Notes: a model not told the origin generated them from the sequence alone. Counted from the stretch's first letter, positions 16,937 to 24,705 are shown. The stretch: DNA of 28,973 nt from an uncultured Prevotellaceae bacterium (GCA_937892085.1 CALAVD010000213.1:1-28973), one strand, 5' to 3'. Program-made: numbers and translations.

Positions 16937-16974
16937 AATGAAACATCGAGGTCGATAGGCCCCGATGTTTCATT
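16937..16974. terminator. Bidirectional terminator between convergent genes
   Basis: Left arm AATGAAACATCGAGG (16937-16951) pairs with CCCCGATGTTTCATT (16960-16974) with one mismatch; the loop is 8 bases. A-rich sequence precedes it and T-rich sequence follows. It sits between the SemiSWEET gene (plus) and the LytTR regulator gene (minus) and can serve both. Confidence 0.85.
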
Positions 16975-16992
16975 GCTTTGGCTTATAAAAAT

Positions 16993-17700
16993 TTACCTCC
17001 CCAAGAAGTCTTGGAAGGCTTGCTTGTAGCTGTCGCCTATGGGGATATAGACATCGCCAAAGACGAGGCGGTTGCGGTCGATTTCCTTGATTTTGCTCTT
17101 CTGAACGATGTAGGAGCGGTGAACCCTGATGAAGCGTGAGGAGGGCAGCATCTGCTCCATCGCCTTCATGTTCATGAGCGAGAGGATGGGGTGAGGAGAC
17201 TGCTCGGTGTAGATTTTCACATAGTCCTTCAGACCCTCGATGTAACGGATGTCGTCGAGGTCGATTTGCAGCAGTTTGTACTCGCTCTTGACGAAGATGC
17301 TCGTCACCTCAGGCTCCTTCGACTCCTCGGCCTGCTGAACCATAGTGAACCACTGCAACGCCTTGTTGCACGCCTCAAGGAACTCTGGGTAGGAGATGGG
17401 CTTGAGCAGGTAGTCGAGGGCATTGATGCGGTAGCCGTCGATGGCATACTGCTCAAAAGCGGTAGTGAACACCACACGCGTCGCCTCGGGCAGCATCTTT
17501 GAGAGCTCCAACCCGTTCAACTCGGGCATCTGTATGTCGAGAAACACCACATCTACAGGGTCTTCGGCGATACCTTTCATAGCGTCAACGGCATTGGAGT
17601 ACTTGCCGTGCAGCTCCATGAACGGTATCTTCTTCACATAGCTCACCAGCAGCTCCACCGCCAGAGGCTCATCATCGATTATTGCGCATTTAATTATCAT
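16993..17700 (-). CDS. LytTR-family response regulator
   Basis: 235 residues. The receiver domain (1-120) has the acidic pair Asp9-Asp10, the phosphorylation site Asp55 in VVFLDIQMPELNG, and the conserved Thr (TTAFEQYAIDGY) and Lys (LLKPISYPEF). The C-terminal LytTR DNA-binding domain (about 135-235) contains YIEGLKDYVKIYT, FIRVHRSYIVQKSKI and IPIGDSYKQAFQDFL, all typical. It acts with the histidine kinase encoded 94 bases upstream on the same strand. This pair sits behind a MacB-like exporter, so it may regulate or respond to export of an antimicrobial or envelope compound; that is inference. The start is the ATG at 17700. Confidence 0.95.
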   Translation of the reverse strand: MIIKCAIIDDEPLAVELLVSYVKKIPFMELHGKYSNAVDAMKGIAEDPVDVVFLDIQMPELNGLELSKMLPEATRVVFTTAFEQYAIDGYRINALDYLLKPISYPEFLEACNKALQWFTMVQQAEESKEPEVTSIFVKSEYKLLQIDLDDIRYIEGLKDYVKIYTEQSPHPILSLMNMKAMEQMLPSSRFIRVHRSYIVQKSKIKEIDRNRLVFGDVYIPIGDSYKQAFQDFLGR

Positions 17701-17705
17701 AGCTA

Positions 17706-17750
17706 TTTAAGTGGTAAGGGTTAAATGGTAAGGGTTAAGGGTTAAGTGGG
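17706..17750. repeat. TAAGGGTTA short tandem repeat between kinase and regulator genes
   Basis: The spacer holds AAGTGGTAAGGGTTA, AATGGTAAGGGTTA and AGGGTTA in direct succession, then AGTGGGG. It is non-coding and lies inside the two-component operon. It resembles other word-repeat spacers in this window. Confidence 0.7.
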
Positions 17751-17794
17751 GACAAGCGCGCCTTGTCAGTTATTTTTCCCGTTACTCGTTAATC

Positions 17795-18853
17795 CTATCC
17801 CCGAGATAAGACTATCTTAGAGAAATATTTATTAGTAGTAGAGTCTAAGCCCTTTTCCCAAGTGTAATGGCCGGGGTACATGAGTTCCAAGCGTTTTGCC
17901 ACCTGCTCAAGTCCTATTCCCGAACCACTCTTGTCGTTGTTGCGCTTGGGATGATTGGTGTTCACTATCTCGCATGTGATTTTATCGTCGTTGTTGGTGA
18001 GGGTGATGTCGATTTCTCCGTCTCCCGCCTGCGATACACCGTGCTTAAAAGCGTTCTCGATGAGCGAAATAAAAATCAGTGGAGCGATGGGTGTAGAATC
18101 GTCGTCCTCGATATCGATGTTGGTTGTGATTTTAACATTATTAGTGACCCTGATTTTCATCAGTTCGATGTAATTCTTTATAAACTCCACCTCCTTGTAG
18201 AGTGGCACAAATTTATTTTGATTATCATAGAGCGCATGGCGCAGCAGCTTGCTAAGCTCGCCCACCGCCATCTGTGCCTTGTCGGGGTCGAAGGCGATGA
18301 GGGCGTAGATGTTGTTAAGGGTGTTGAGCAGGAAGTGAGGGTTAAGCTGGTTGCGCAAGTTCTTGAGCTCGGCGTCACTGCGTATGCGCTCCGCCTCATT
18401 CTTCGCTTCCTGCAATTTTTGCCATCGCTGACCCAAGCGAATGGCGACACTAAGCCCTATCACGAGAATCAGCATAAACGCCATCTGCACAAAGCGCGTC
18501 CACCTGGGTGGCGCATTAAAGGGCAGCTGCATGGGATTTGAGTTTGGGAACAATTCTCCCACTATGTGCCACCACCATGTCATAAAGGAAACAAGAACAA
18601 ATATCGCAAAAATATTGTAAAACACAAATCGCTTGCGCTTGTCCATAAAGAGCAACTTGGGCACTAGGTAAATATAGTTAAGGTAGAATATTGCCATGTA
18701 ACACAATGTTCCACCCAACGAGCGCAGGTAGTGCCTCAGAGCATCGGTCATCGTGTCGTTTGGGCGATACAGAAAGACCGGAAATGCCAAAATCAAGCCC
18801 CAGCACAGGAGATGTATTAAGGTGGTTCTATTAAATGTTACCTTCTTTCCCAT
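17795..18853 (-). CDS. Sensor histidine kinase of the LytS/YehU (His_kinase) type
   Basis: 352 residues from the ATG at 18853. Four hydrophobic segments (about 13-30, 50-65, 78-97, 122-140) make a membrane sensor without a large external domain. The phosphoacceptor is His173 in RNQLNPHFLLNTLNNIYAL, the hallmark of the LytS-type family. The ATPase part has SLIENAFKHGV (N box) and SGSGIGLEQVAKRLELMYPG (G box). It should phosphorylate the LytTR regulator downstream. A TTG eight codons upstream also keeps the frame, but it lies within the spacer of an excellent promoter, so it is very unlikely to be used. If the promoter call is right, the transcript starts almost at the ATG. Confidence 0.93.
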   Translation of the reverse strand: MGKKVTFNRTTLIHLLCWGLILAFPVFLYRPNDTMTDALRHYLRSLGGTLCYMAIFYLNYIYLVPKLLFMDKRKRFVFYNIFAIFVLVSFMTWWWHIVGELFPNSNPMQLPFNAPPRWTRFVQMAFMLILVIGLSVAIRLGQRWQKLQEAKNEAERIRSDAELKNLRNQLNPHFLLNTLNNIYALIAFDPDKAQMAVGELSKLLRHALYDNQNKFVPLYKEVEFIKNYIELMKIRVTNNVKITTNIDIEDDDSTPIAPLIFISLIENAFKHGVSQAGDGEIDITLTNNDDKITCEIVNTNHPKRNNDKSGSGIGLEQVAKRLELMYPGHYTWEKGLDSTTNKYFSKIVLSRG

Positions 18854-18857
18854 AGTG

Positions 18858-18889
18858 CAAAGATAGTTGTTTTTCAATTATTTTTCAAA
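18858..18889 (-). promoter_or_regulatory. Near-consensus Bacteroidota promoter for the kinase gene
   Basis: On the minus strand TTTG (complement of 18886-18889), a 20-base spacer and TATCTTTG (complement of 18858-18865) fit the Bacteroidota consensus TTTG-N19-21-TAnnTTTG. The -7 box ends only 4 bases before the ATG at 18853, so transcription would start at or very near the start codon. Confidence 0.7.
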
Positions 18890-18906
18890 AAGTGTGGCAA
18901 AAATCA

Positions 18907-20130
18907 TCATTCGTAGCGCAGAGCCTCGATGGGGTCGAGGTTGGCGGCCTTCTTGGCGGGATACCACCCGAAGAACACACCGGTAATGGAGCACACCACA
19001 AACGAGAGTATCACGGTCCACCACTCGATGCTGATGGGCCAGTGTAGTATTGACTTGAGGATAAAAGATGCCGCCACACCTAAAATAACACCAATTATAC
19101 CACCTGTCACACTGATGAGGATAGACTCAATAAGGAACTGGCTAAGGATGTCAACTCCGCGTGCTCCCACGCTCATGCGTAGCCCAATCTCCTTGGTGCG
19201 CTCAGTTACCGACACATACATGATGTTCATGATGCCGATGCCGCCAACCACCAGCGAGATGCCAGCGATGCACGCCAGCAAGGTGGTCATCATGTCGGTG
19301 GTGGAATTCATCATCGAGCTGATTTCCTCCTGCGAGCGTATGGAGAAGTCGTCGTCTTCGCCCTCTTTGATCTTGTGGTTGGTGCGCAATATGTCGGACA
19401 CATCGTCGATGGCCTTTTCGGTCATGTCCTCGGTAATGGCACTGGCATAGATGCTCGACAGATAGGTTTGCGCCAACATGCGCTTCATCACTGTTGTGTA
19501 AGGCATAAGCACTATGTCGTCTTGATCCATGCCCATGGAGTTATAGCCCTTGCTCTTGAGCACACCCACAATCTTGATGGGAATCTTGTTGAAGCGTATC
19601 ACCTGCCCCACCGGGTCGCTGCCACTGGGGAACAGATTATCGACGATGGTCTTGCCCACCACACACACCTTTGCGCTGGAATTGATGTCGGCTTCGGTAA
19701 ACATCTCACCCTGCTCCACTGTGAGCTGGCGTATGGTGAGATATCCCAAGCTCACGCCACTCACGCTCGACTGGTAGTTGTTGTTGCCGAAGATGAGCTG
19801 CCCACCAGTTGACACATAAGGACTCACGGCGGCGAGATATTTGTTCTGGTCAACGATGTCCTGATAGTCGGCAAGCGTTAGCGTCTGCATGTCGTCGGCA
19901 CTCATTCTCGCTCCGCCTGGTCCACGGTCGGCGCCAGGATTAATCATAATCATGTTAGAGCCCATCTCCGAGATTTGCTTCTGTATGCTCACCTTCGACC
20001 CCTGTCCTATGGCGAGCATGGCAATCACCGACCCCACACCAATGATGATGCCGAGCATTGTCAAGAAACTTCGCATCTTGTTGCTGTTGATGGCCTTGAG
20101 AGCTATTTTGAATAAATTGGCGGTATTCAT
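18907..20130 (-). CDS. MacB-like ABC transporter permease (FtsX fold)
   Basis: 407 residues from the ATG at 20130 (MNTANLFKIALKAINSNKMR, the typical MacB-permease opening). A TTG at 20178 would overlap the ATPase stop and is less natural. One transmembrane helix lies near residues 22-45 (SFLTMLGIIIGVGSVIAMLA), followed by a large periplasmic MacB_PCD domain (about 50-265), and three C-terminal helices. The ending NLDPIEALRYE is characteristic. It works with the separate ATPase gene immediately upstream as a mechanotransmission-type exporter of peptides, antibiotics or lipoproteins. The substrate is unknown. Splitting the ATPase and permease into two genes is common outside Proteobacteria. Confidence 0.94.
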   Translation of the reverse strand: MNTANLFKIALKAINSNKMRSFLTMLGIIIGVGSVIAMLAIGQGSKVSIQKQISEMGSNMIMINPGADRGPGGARMSADDMQTLTLADYQDIVDQNKYLAAVSPYVSTGGQLIFGNNNYQSSVSGVSLGYLTIRQLTVEQGEMFTEADINSSAKVCVVGKTIVDNLFPSGSDPVGQVIRFNKIPIKIVGVLKSKGYNSMGMDQDDIVLMPYTTVMKRMLAQTYLSSIYASAITEDMTEKAIDDVSDILRTNHKIKEGEDDDFSIRSQEEISSMMNSTTDMMTTLLACIAGISLVVGGIGIMNIMYVSVTERTKEIGLRMSVGARGVDILSQFLIESILISVTGGIIGVILGVAASFILKSILHWPISIEWWTVILSFVVCSITGVFFGWYPAKKAANLDPIEALRYE

Positions 20131-20174
20131 GTTTGCTGGGTGTGTTCTATAATTATGTAATGTGGTGCTTAGAG

Positions 20175-20915
20175 TCAATCTTCCTGGACTGGAAGCTCGG
20201 CAAGTTTCTTGGCGGCATCAAGGATATTGTCGTTGGTGATGTCTTCGCGCACCTTGCCGTCTCTAAGGACGATGTTGCGGCTGCTGTACTGCGCAATCTC
20301 GGGGTTGTGGGTCACAAAAATGATGGTGCGGCCCTCGCGGTGCAGCTCCTGGAAGAGTACGAGAATCTCAAACGAGGTGCGCGTGTCGAGGTTGCCGGTG
20401 GCCTCATCGGCAAGTATCACGGCGGGGTCGTTGACAAGTGCTCGCGCGATTGCCACACGTTGCATCTGTCCACCCGACATCTGATTGCTCTTGTGGTTCA
20501 GGCGTTTCTCCAGCCCTACCCGTGTCAGGGCTGTGACGGCTCGCTCGTGGCGCTCACGGGCACTCACGGCGCTGTTATACATCAGCGGCAGCTCCACGTT
20601 CTCGACGGCGGTGGTCTTGGCAAGCAGATTGTAATTTTGGAACACAAACCCTATCTTGCGGTTTCGCAACACAGCGCGCTGACTCTTGCTCATGGTGCGC
20701 ACCGGCGTACCGTCGAGCCTATACTCTCCACTGGTGGGAGTGTCGAGACATCCCAGAATGTTGAGCAGCGTGGACTTTCCCGAGCCAGATGTTCCCATGA
20801 TGGTGACGAATTCCCCCTCGTTAATGGTGAATGACACCCCGCGCAGGGCGTGAACCGTTTCTTCGCCCACGATGAAGTCGCGCCTGATATTTTCAAGTTC
20901 TATAATTGGTTTCAT
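20175..20915 (-). CDS. MacB/LolD-type ABC transporter ATP-binding protein
   Basis: 246 residues with a complete nucleotide-binding domain: Walker A GTSGSGKST (41-49), Q-loop Gln93 in FVFQNYNLL, signature MSGGQMQRVAIARAL (146-160), Walker B VILADE with Glu171, D-loop GNLDT, and H-loop His203 in FVTHNPE. LNILGCLDTPTSGEY is typical of the LolD/MacB branch. It energises the permease encoded 44 bases downstream. Upstream, a 117-base gap containing an 8-bp tandem repeat separates it from the adaptor fusion gene. All catalytic residues are intact. Confidence 0.96.
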   Translation of the reverse strand: MKPIIELENIRRDFIVGEETVHALRGVSFTINEGEFVTIMGTSGSGKSTLLNILGCLDTPTSGEYRLDGTPVRTMSKSQRAVLRNRKIGFVFQNYNLLAKTTAVENVELPLMYNSAVSARERHERAVTALTRVGLEKRLNHKSNQMSGGQMQRVAIARALVNDPAVILADEATGNLDTRTSFEILVLFQELHREGRTIIFVTHNPEIAQYSSRNIVLRDGKVREDITNDNILDAAKKLAELPVQED

Positions 20916-20924
20916 TGGAGAAAT

Positions 20925-20996
20925 AGTAGAGTAGTGGAATAGTAGAGCAGTAGAATAGTGGAATAGTAGAGCAGTAGAATAGTGGAGTAGTGAAAT
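20925..20996. repeat. Nine tandem copies of an 8-bp unit (AGTRGARY)
   Basis: Successive octamers AGTAGAGT, AGTGGAAT, AGTAGAGC, AGTAGAAT, AGTGGAAT, AGTAGAGC, AGTAGAAT, AGTGGAGT and AGTGAAAT fill this stretch. A higher-order 24-bp unit (AGTAGAGC-AGTAGAAT-AGTGGAAT) is visible. It lies between the adaptor and ATPase genes and is non-coding. Confidence 0.92.
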
Positions 20997-21032
20997 ATTT
21001 ACTCTCGATTATCCCATTGTTTTTATTTCTTC

Positions 21033-22454
21033 TTATTTTTTCTTACCGGGGGGCTTGGGAGAGAATGGCGATGACTCGCTGGTGCTTTGCTGGTCGCCGG
21101 TTTGCGGTGCTCCTCCAGGGGAATTGCCCTCTTGTGAGGCGGTCTTGATATCTACAACCACCTCTGTGCCTTGTTTCAAGCCGCCAGTAATCTCGGTGCG
21201 TGTGCCGTCGGTAGTGCCTATATCCACGGCATGAGCGGTGAAGACGTTGTTCTCCAGAGTCCACAGCTTGTGCGAGGCGTTGATGTCACGAATCTTGTAC
21301 TTTTTACCTACCACCGAGGCTTCGGGAGTGAAGCGCAGTGCCTTGGAAGGCACGCTGATCACGTCGGGAAGCTCAAGGGTGTAGATGGTTATGTTGGCTG
21401 TCATGCCTGGCTTGAGTTTCAGGTCGTTGTTGGGGGCTGTTATCACCACCTCATAGGTCACGACATTGTTGGTGGTAGTGGCCTTTTGCCGCACCTGCTT
21501 AACTTGTCCTGTGAAGGTGTCGTTGGAGAAAGCGTCAACGGTGAATGTCACACGTTGTCCTTCGCGCACGTTGCCAATATCGGCTTCGTCAACGTTGGCA
21601 ATCACCTGCATGTCGTTCAGGTCTTGCGCAATGGTAAATAGGGTTGGGGTGCTGAACGACGAAGCCACCGTCTGGCCTTCCTCCACGTCTTTTGAGATTA
21701 CCACTCCGTCGATGGGAGAATAGATGGTGGCATAACTGAGGTTAGTGCGGGCTTTCTCAACATTTTGTTGTGCCATGCGCACCGACTCTTGTGCCTGTTT
21801 CACGCTGTATTGGTCGCCAGTGACTCCCAGCTCGGCCTGTCGCACAGCGGCTTGAGCCTTCTCATAGCTCTGCTTTGCCACGTCATATTCGGCGGCGGCA
21901 ATCAGCCCTTTCTGATAAAGCTCGGCATAGCGGTCGTAGTTCTTCACCTGATAAGTGTTGTAGGCAGTGAGCTTTTCGAGCTGTCCCAGCGCTTGCGTGA
22001 TGCAATACTCCATCGAGCCGTAACCATTGCAATTGTTATACTCCTGCGTGCCGTTCTGAGTTTCTATCAGCAACACGGGCATCCGCTTCGGAGCCGTCAG
22101 GCTGCGGTCGTTGTAGGAAAGCCAGGGAAACGCCAGACGCTCCAGGAAAGTGCGCATCTGCCCCGTCACCTCTCCGAAATAGTTGGGCGAACCCAGCACA
22201 AGGCCGTCGGCCTGGGCAATCTCCTCCAGAACCGGAGTGAGGGCATCCTTGAATTTACACAGGTTTGAAGCCTTGCCCTTTATCTTGCAAGCCATGCACG
22301 CCATACAGCCCTTGTAGTCTAGCCCGTAAAGACGCACCGTTTTTACTTCAATCGCACTGTCCACGGAGTTTGCGCCTTCGGCAAACTTCTGCAACATCGA
22401 GGCCGTGTTGAAATTCCTTCTGGGGCCTCCGTCAATAATCATAATCTTCTTCAT
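21033..22454 (-). CDS. Chimeric ORF: flavodoxin-like FMN reductase fused to MacA-type efflux adaptor
   Basis: 473 residues. Residues 1 to about 165 are an NAD(P)H-dependent FMN reductase/flavodoxin-fold protein: MIIDGGPRRNFNT, a Cys cluster in GCMACMACKIKG (Cys50, 53, 56, then Cys66), and the flavin-site stretch LVLGSPNYFGEVTGQMRTFLERL. From about residue 171 it is a MacA/HlyD-type membrane fusion protein: end of the coiled-coil hairpin, YATIYSPIDGVVISKDVEEGQTVAS lipoyl half (written in parts: YATIYSPIDG, VVISKDVEEG), the beta-barrel VNVDEADIG-like segment, and a Gly/Pro/Lys-rich tail. The signal anchor and first lipoyl half of MacA are missing, so a cytosolic, probably non-functional adaptor results. 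The joint lies near 21932-21962 inside YNTYQVKNYDRY. A deletion fusion or a misassembly are both possible. Confidence 0.85.
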   Translation of the reverse strand: MKKIMIIDGGPRRNFNTASMLQKFAEGANSVDSAIEVKTVRLYGLDYKGCMACMACKIKGKASNLCKFKDALTPVLEEIAQADGLVLGSPNYFGEVTGQMRTFLERLAFPWLSYNDRSLTAPKRMPVLLIETQNGTQEYNNCNGYGSMEYCITQALGQLEKLTAYNTYQVKNYDRYAELYQKGLIAAAEYDVAKQSYEKAQAAVRQAELGVTGDQYSVKQAQESVRMAQQNVEKARTNLSYATIYSPIDGVVISKDVEEGQTVASSFSTPTLFTIAQDLNDMQVIANVDEADIGNVREGQRVTFTVDAFSNDTFTGQVKQVRQKATTTNNVVTYEVVITAPNNDLKLKPGMTANITIYTLELPDVISVPSKALRFTPEASVVGKKYKIRDINASHKLWTLENNVFTAHAVDIGTTDGTRTEITGGLKQGTEVVVDIKTASQEGNSPGGAPQTGDQQSTSESSPFSPKPPGKKK

Positions 22455-22722
22455 GCTTATAAGTGTTTTTTGGGGGGTATAGCATACTCTCCAAGCGTTC
22501 TACCGCCGCTGTTATGTCGGCTTCAAACCGCTGATGGTCTCGCAGGAAGTCAGTCCTTCCATCAGATATCTCGTCAAGCAAATCCAGACTCATGGCATCA
22601 GCATACGAAGCAATGGCATACTCAATGTCGTCCCGCTGCCAGTCGAGCGAGGAATGAACATAAACATTCCGCTTCTGGTGCAGAAAACTATATGCCGTCT
22701 CTATGCTGTCCCTTGTTATCAT
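22432..22722 (-). CDS. Small protein of unknown function, overlapping the flavodoxin start
   Basis: 96 residues, not recognised. It is acidic and predicted mostly helical, with WQRDDIEYAIASYADAMS (about 28-45) and FLRDHQRFEADITAAVERLE (about 59-78) as the most distinctive parts, and a Tyr/Asp/Glu-rich end. It has no signal peptide or membrane segment. Its last 23 bases overlap the start of the flavodoxin-fusion gene, suggesting translational coupling and a partner relationship with the flavoprotein. Codon use agrees with its neighbours, and the overlap supports it as a real gene. Confidence 0.65.
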   Translation of the reverse strand: MITRDSIETAYSFLHQKRNVYVHSSLDWQRDDIEYAIASYADAMSLDLLDEISDGRTDFLRDHQRFEADITAAVERLESMLYPPKNTYKHEEDYDY

Positions 22723-22830
22723 GTGTCGCCGCTTTTAAATTTGCCCACAAAAATACTCATTTTTCATTAAAAAAGCAGCACTCATAACACATCTTCACTA
22801 CTCTTTGACCGATTTTGATTGATTTTTCAG

Positions 22831-22838
22831 TAAATTTG
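22831..22838 (+). promoter_or_regulatory. Bacteroidota -7 box for the exported flavin-reductase-like gene
   Basis: TAAATTTG matches TAnnTTTG, about 34 bases before the ATG at 22872. A TTTG at 22804-22807 lies 23 bases upstream, slightly long for a -33 element. Confidence 0.5.
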
Positions 22839-22871
22839 CAGCAAAAAACACAAAAACATAAAACACAAAAA

Positions 22872-23450
22872 ATGAAAAAGAAAATTATTGCTACATGCCT
22901 GGTGAGCCTGATAACCAGCTGTGCGTTTGCTCAGGAAGAAAACGGATTTAAGAAAATCGACGTAAAGGAAGACTTCACGGAAAATGGTTTCCAATGGTTT
23001 CACGATGCCGAACTCCTTGCGGCAGGCGACAAGGAGAAAAGCAATGCCATGACGATTGGATGGGGCGGAATCGGGACACTCTGGGGGCGCACAGCCCTGA
23101 CCGTCTATGTGGCAGAAAAACGCTACACCAAGGAATTCATGGACAAAGCGCAATACTTCACCGTGATGACCTTCGATGTAGCCCACAGCAACGTTTTGAA
23201 CTATATGGGGCATAAAAGCGGACGTGACGGCGACAAAGCCCAAGCCCTTGGTCTGCACACAGCCTATACAGCCAACGGCACACCCTACTACACCGAGGCC
23301 GAAATGGTGATAGAGTGTCAAATCATGTATGCAGCCCCCTTCGACCCCCAATATTTCAAGAGCGATGCACCCAAAAGCATGTACCAGAACTTCCCCGCAG
23401 GCCTGCACTCCATGTACATCGGCGAAGTTGTAAATGCTTGGAAGAAATAA
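22872..23450 (+). CDS. Exported flavin-reductase-like (split-barrel) protein
   Basis: 192 residues from the ATG at 22872; this start gives the signal sequence MKKKIIATCLVSLITSCAFA. Cleavage could be after AFA, or the ITSC could act as a lipobox, so it is either periplasmic or a lipoprotein. The mature part resembles the flavoredoxin/flavin reductase-like FMN-binding split barrel: AMTIGWGGIGTLWGRTALTVYV, the KEFMDKAQYFTVMTF segment, and GKxSGRDGDK-like MGHKSGRDGDKAQALG. Members usually bind FMN and are cytosolic, so export is notable. It is convergent with the rhodanese/MBL gene, 20 bases apart. The donor and electron acceptor are unknown. Confidence 0.83.
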   Translation: MKKKIIATCLVSLITSCAFAQEENGFKKIDVKEDFTENGFQWFHDAELLAAGDKEKSNAMTIGWGGIGTLWGRTALTVYVAEKRYTKEFMDKAQYFTVMTFDVAHSNVLNYMGHKSGRDGDKAQALGLHTAYTANGTPYYTEAEMVIECQIMYAAPFDPQYFKSDAPKSMYQNFPAGLHSMYIGEVVNAWKK

Positions 23451-23470
23451 GAAAATGAGTTACGTACATT

Positions 23471-24526
23471 TCATTCGTAGTGCCTAATCCGCACCTCGAT
23501 GTTTTCATTCTTTAATTGGTCGGAAATATCGGCCATGCGGGTCTGCCCATAGTGATAGGGGAACAGCACTTTGGGCTTCACCTGCTTTGCTGCTTTCACC
23601 AGTTGGTCGGTCGTCATGGTGTAGGGCTGGTTGCAGGGCATGAAGGCCACGTCGATGTCCTTCAGGGCTGACATTTCGGGGATGTCTTCTGTATCGCCTG
23701 CAATATAGATTCTTAGTCCGTCAATGGTAAGGATGAAGCCGTTGTCGCGTCCCTTGGGGTGAAACTGAAGGTGTCCTTCTGTTGTATTGTATGCAGGGAC
23801 TGCCTCAACCGTGAAGTCGTCGGCCAGCTGTATCTTGTCTCCATTGCCCATCACATTGCCATAACCCAGCACGTCGGCACACCGCTTGTTGGTAATCAGG
23901 CTTGTGGTTTCAGCCGTCAGCTGCTTGATTGCCTGCTGGTCGAAGTGGTCTCCGTGTTCGTGGGTCACAAATATGTAGTCGGCTTTGGGCATGGACTGAT
24001 AGTCTATTGTCCTGTCTCCCAACTTGGTCACGGGGTCAATTTCGATTTCCGTGCCATCGTATTCTATTCTGATACTGGCATGAATGAGGGCGTGGAATTT
24101 GACGATTTTTCCGCTCTTTGTTCTAAAGACATCCAGCTGGTAGGTGTCCGTAGCAGTCGGCATTTTTGCTTTTTCCCAGGCCAGGATGCCTCCCTGAAGG
24201 TTCAGCACCTTGTAGCCTTCGGCAGTCAACCTGTCGGCGGCATTGGCGGAACGGCGACCGCTCCTGCAATAGACGGCAATCGTGTTTTCCTTCGGCAGGA
24301 GCTTTTTGGCGTTTTCCAGGAAATCGCCCTGTTTAACGTCTATGTTCATTGCCCCTTCAAGATGTCCATCGGCAAACTCCGAGGCTGTTCTCACATCGAG
24401 CAGTACGATGGCGGGATTCTGTATCTGCTCGGCAAAGGCATTCACTTCAAGGGTTTCGTACTTCTGTTCGCCACAGGCTGATGTCAGCCCCAACATGGCC
24501 AACAGGCAGGTTAAGATTTTCTTCAT
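23471..24526 (-). CDS. Lipoprotein with rhodanese domain fused to metallo-beta-lactamase (UlaG-like) domain
   Basis: 351 residues. A lipoprotein signal ends at TSAC (Cys18). Residues 25-125 are a rhodanese domain with LLDVRTASEFADGHLEGAMN and the active-site loop YCRSGRRS (Cys87). Residues 130-351 are a metallo-beta-lactamase fold of the UlaG/YtpA-like group with the HxHxDH metal motif in THEHGDHFD (His189, His191, Asp193, His194), IAGDTEDIPEM and PYHYGQT. Rhodanese domains carry persulfide sulfur; fusion to MBL recalls persulfide dioxygenases, but the MBL subfamily here is hydrolase-like. It is probably envelope-anchored, facing the periplasm. It is convergent with the exported flavin-reductase-like gene. 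A ~175-base leader precedes it. Confidence 0.9.
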   Translation of the reverse strand: MKKILTCLLAMLGLTSACGEQKYETLEVNAFAEQIQNPAIVLLDVRTASEFADGHLEGAMNIDVKQGDFLENAKKLLPKENTIAVYCRSGRRSANAADRLTAEGYKVLNLQGGILAWEKAKMPTATDTYQLDVFRTKSGKIVKFHALIHASIRIEYDGTEIEIDPVTKLGDRTIDYQSMPKADYIFVTHEHGDHFDQQAIKQLTAETTSLITNKRCADVLGYGNVMGNGDKIQLADDFTVEAVPAYNTTEGHLQFHPKGRDNGFILTIDGLRIYIAGDTEDIPEMSALKDIDVAFMPCNQPYTMTTDQLVKAAKQVKPKVLFPYHYGQTRMADISDQLKNENIEVRIRHYE

Positions 24527-24561
24527 AATTAATTTTACAATTTTTTTTGTAGGAGTTAAGT

Positions 24562-24598
24562 AGTTAAGCCAATACAGAACGTCAGTAATGGCTTAACT
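24562..24598 (-). promoter_or_regulatory. Hairpin in the 5' leader of the rhodanese/MBL gene
   Basis: AGTTAAGCCA (24562-24571) pairs perfectly with TGGCTTAACT (24589-24598) around a 17-base loop. Flanking GTAGTTAAG and GGAGTTA words repeat on both sides (24550-24568 and 24627-24642). If transcription starts near 24700, this lies in the leader RNA and could act in cis. It may instead be one of the word-repeat tracts common in this window. Confidence 0.45.
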
Positions 24599-24705
24599 TC
24601 TGTCCGAAAGACGAGCGAAGCGATAACTCCTTAACTACCATTTTCAATCTTCTTATCGACCCAAAGTCGCTTTCGTAAGAAAGAATCTGAAAAGAAAACT
24701 TTTTG

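Noticed and set aside
17795..18877. Kinase start at the TTG at 18877
   Set aside because: It lies between the -33 and -7 boxes of a near-consensus promoter, and an ATG follows eight codons later.
18907..20178. Permease start at the TTG at 20178
   Set aside because: It overlaps the ATPase stop and adds residues not typical of MacB permeases; the ATG at 20130 gives the normal start.
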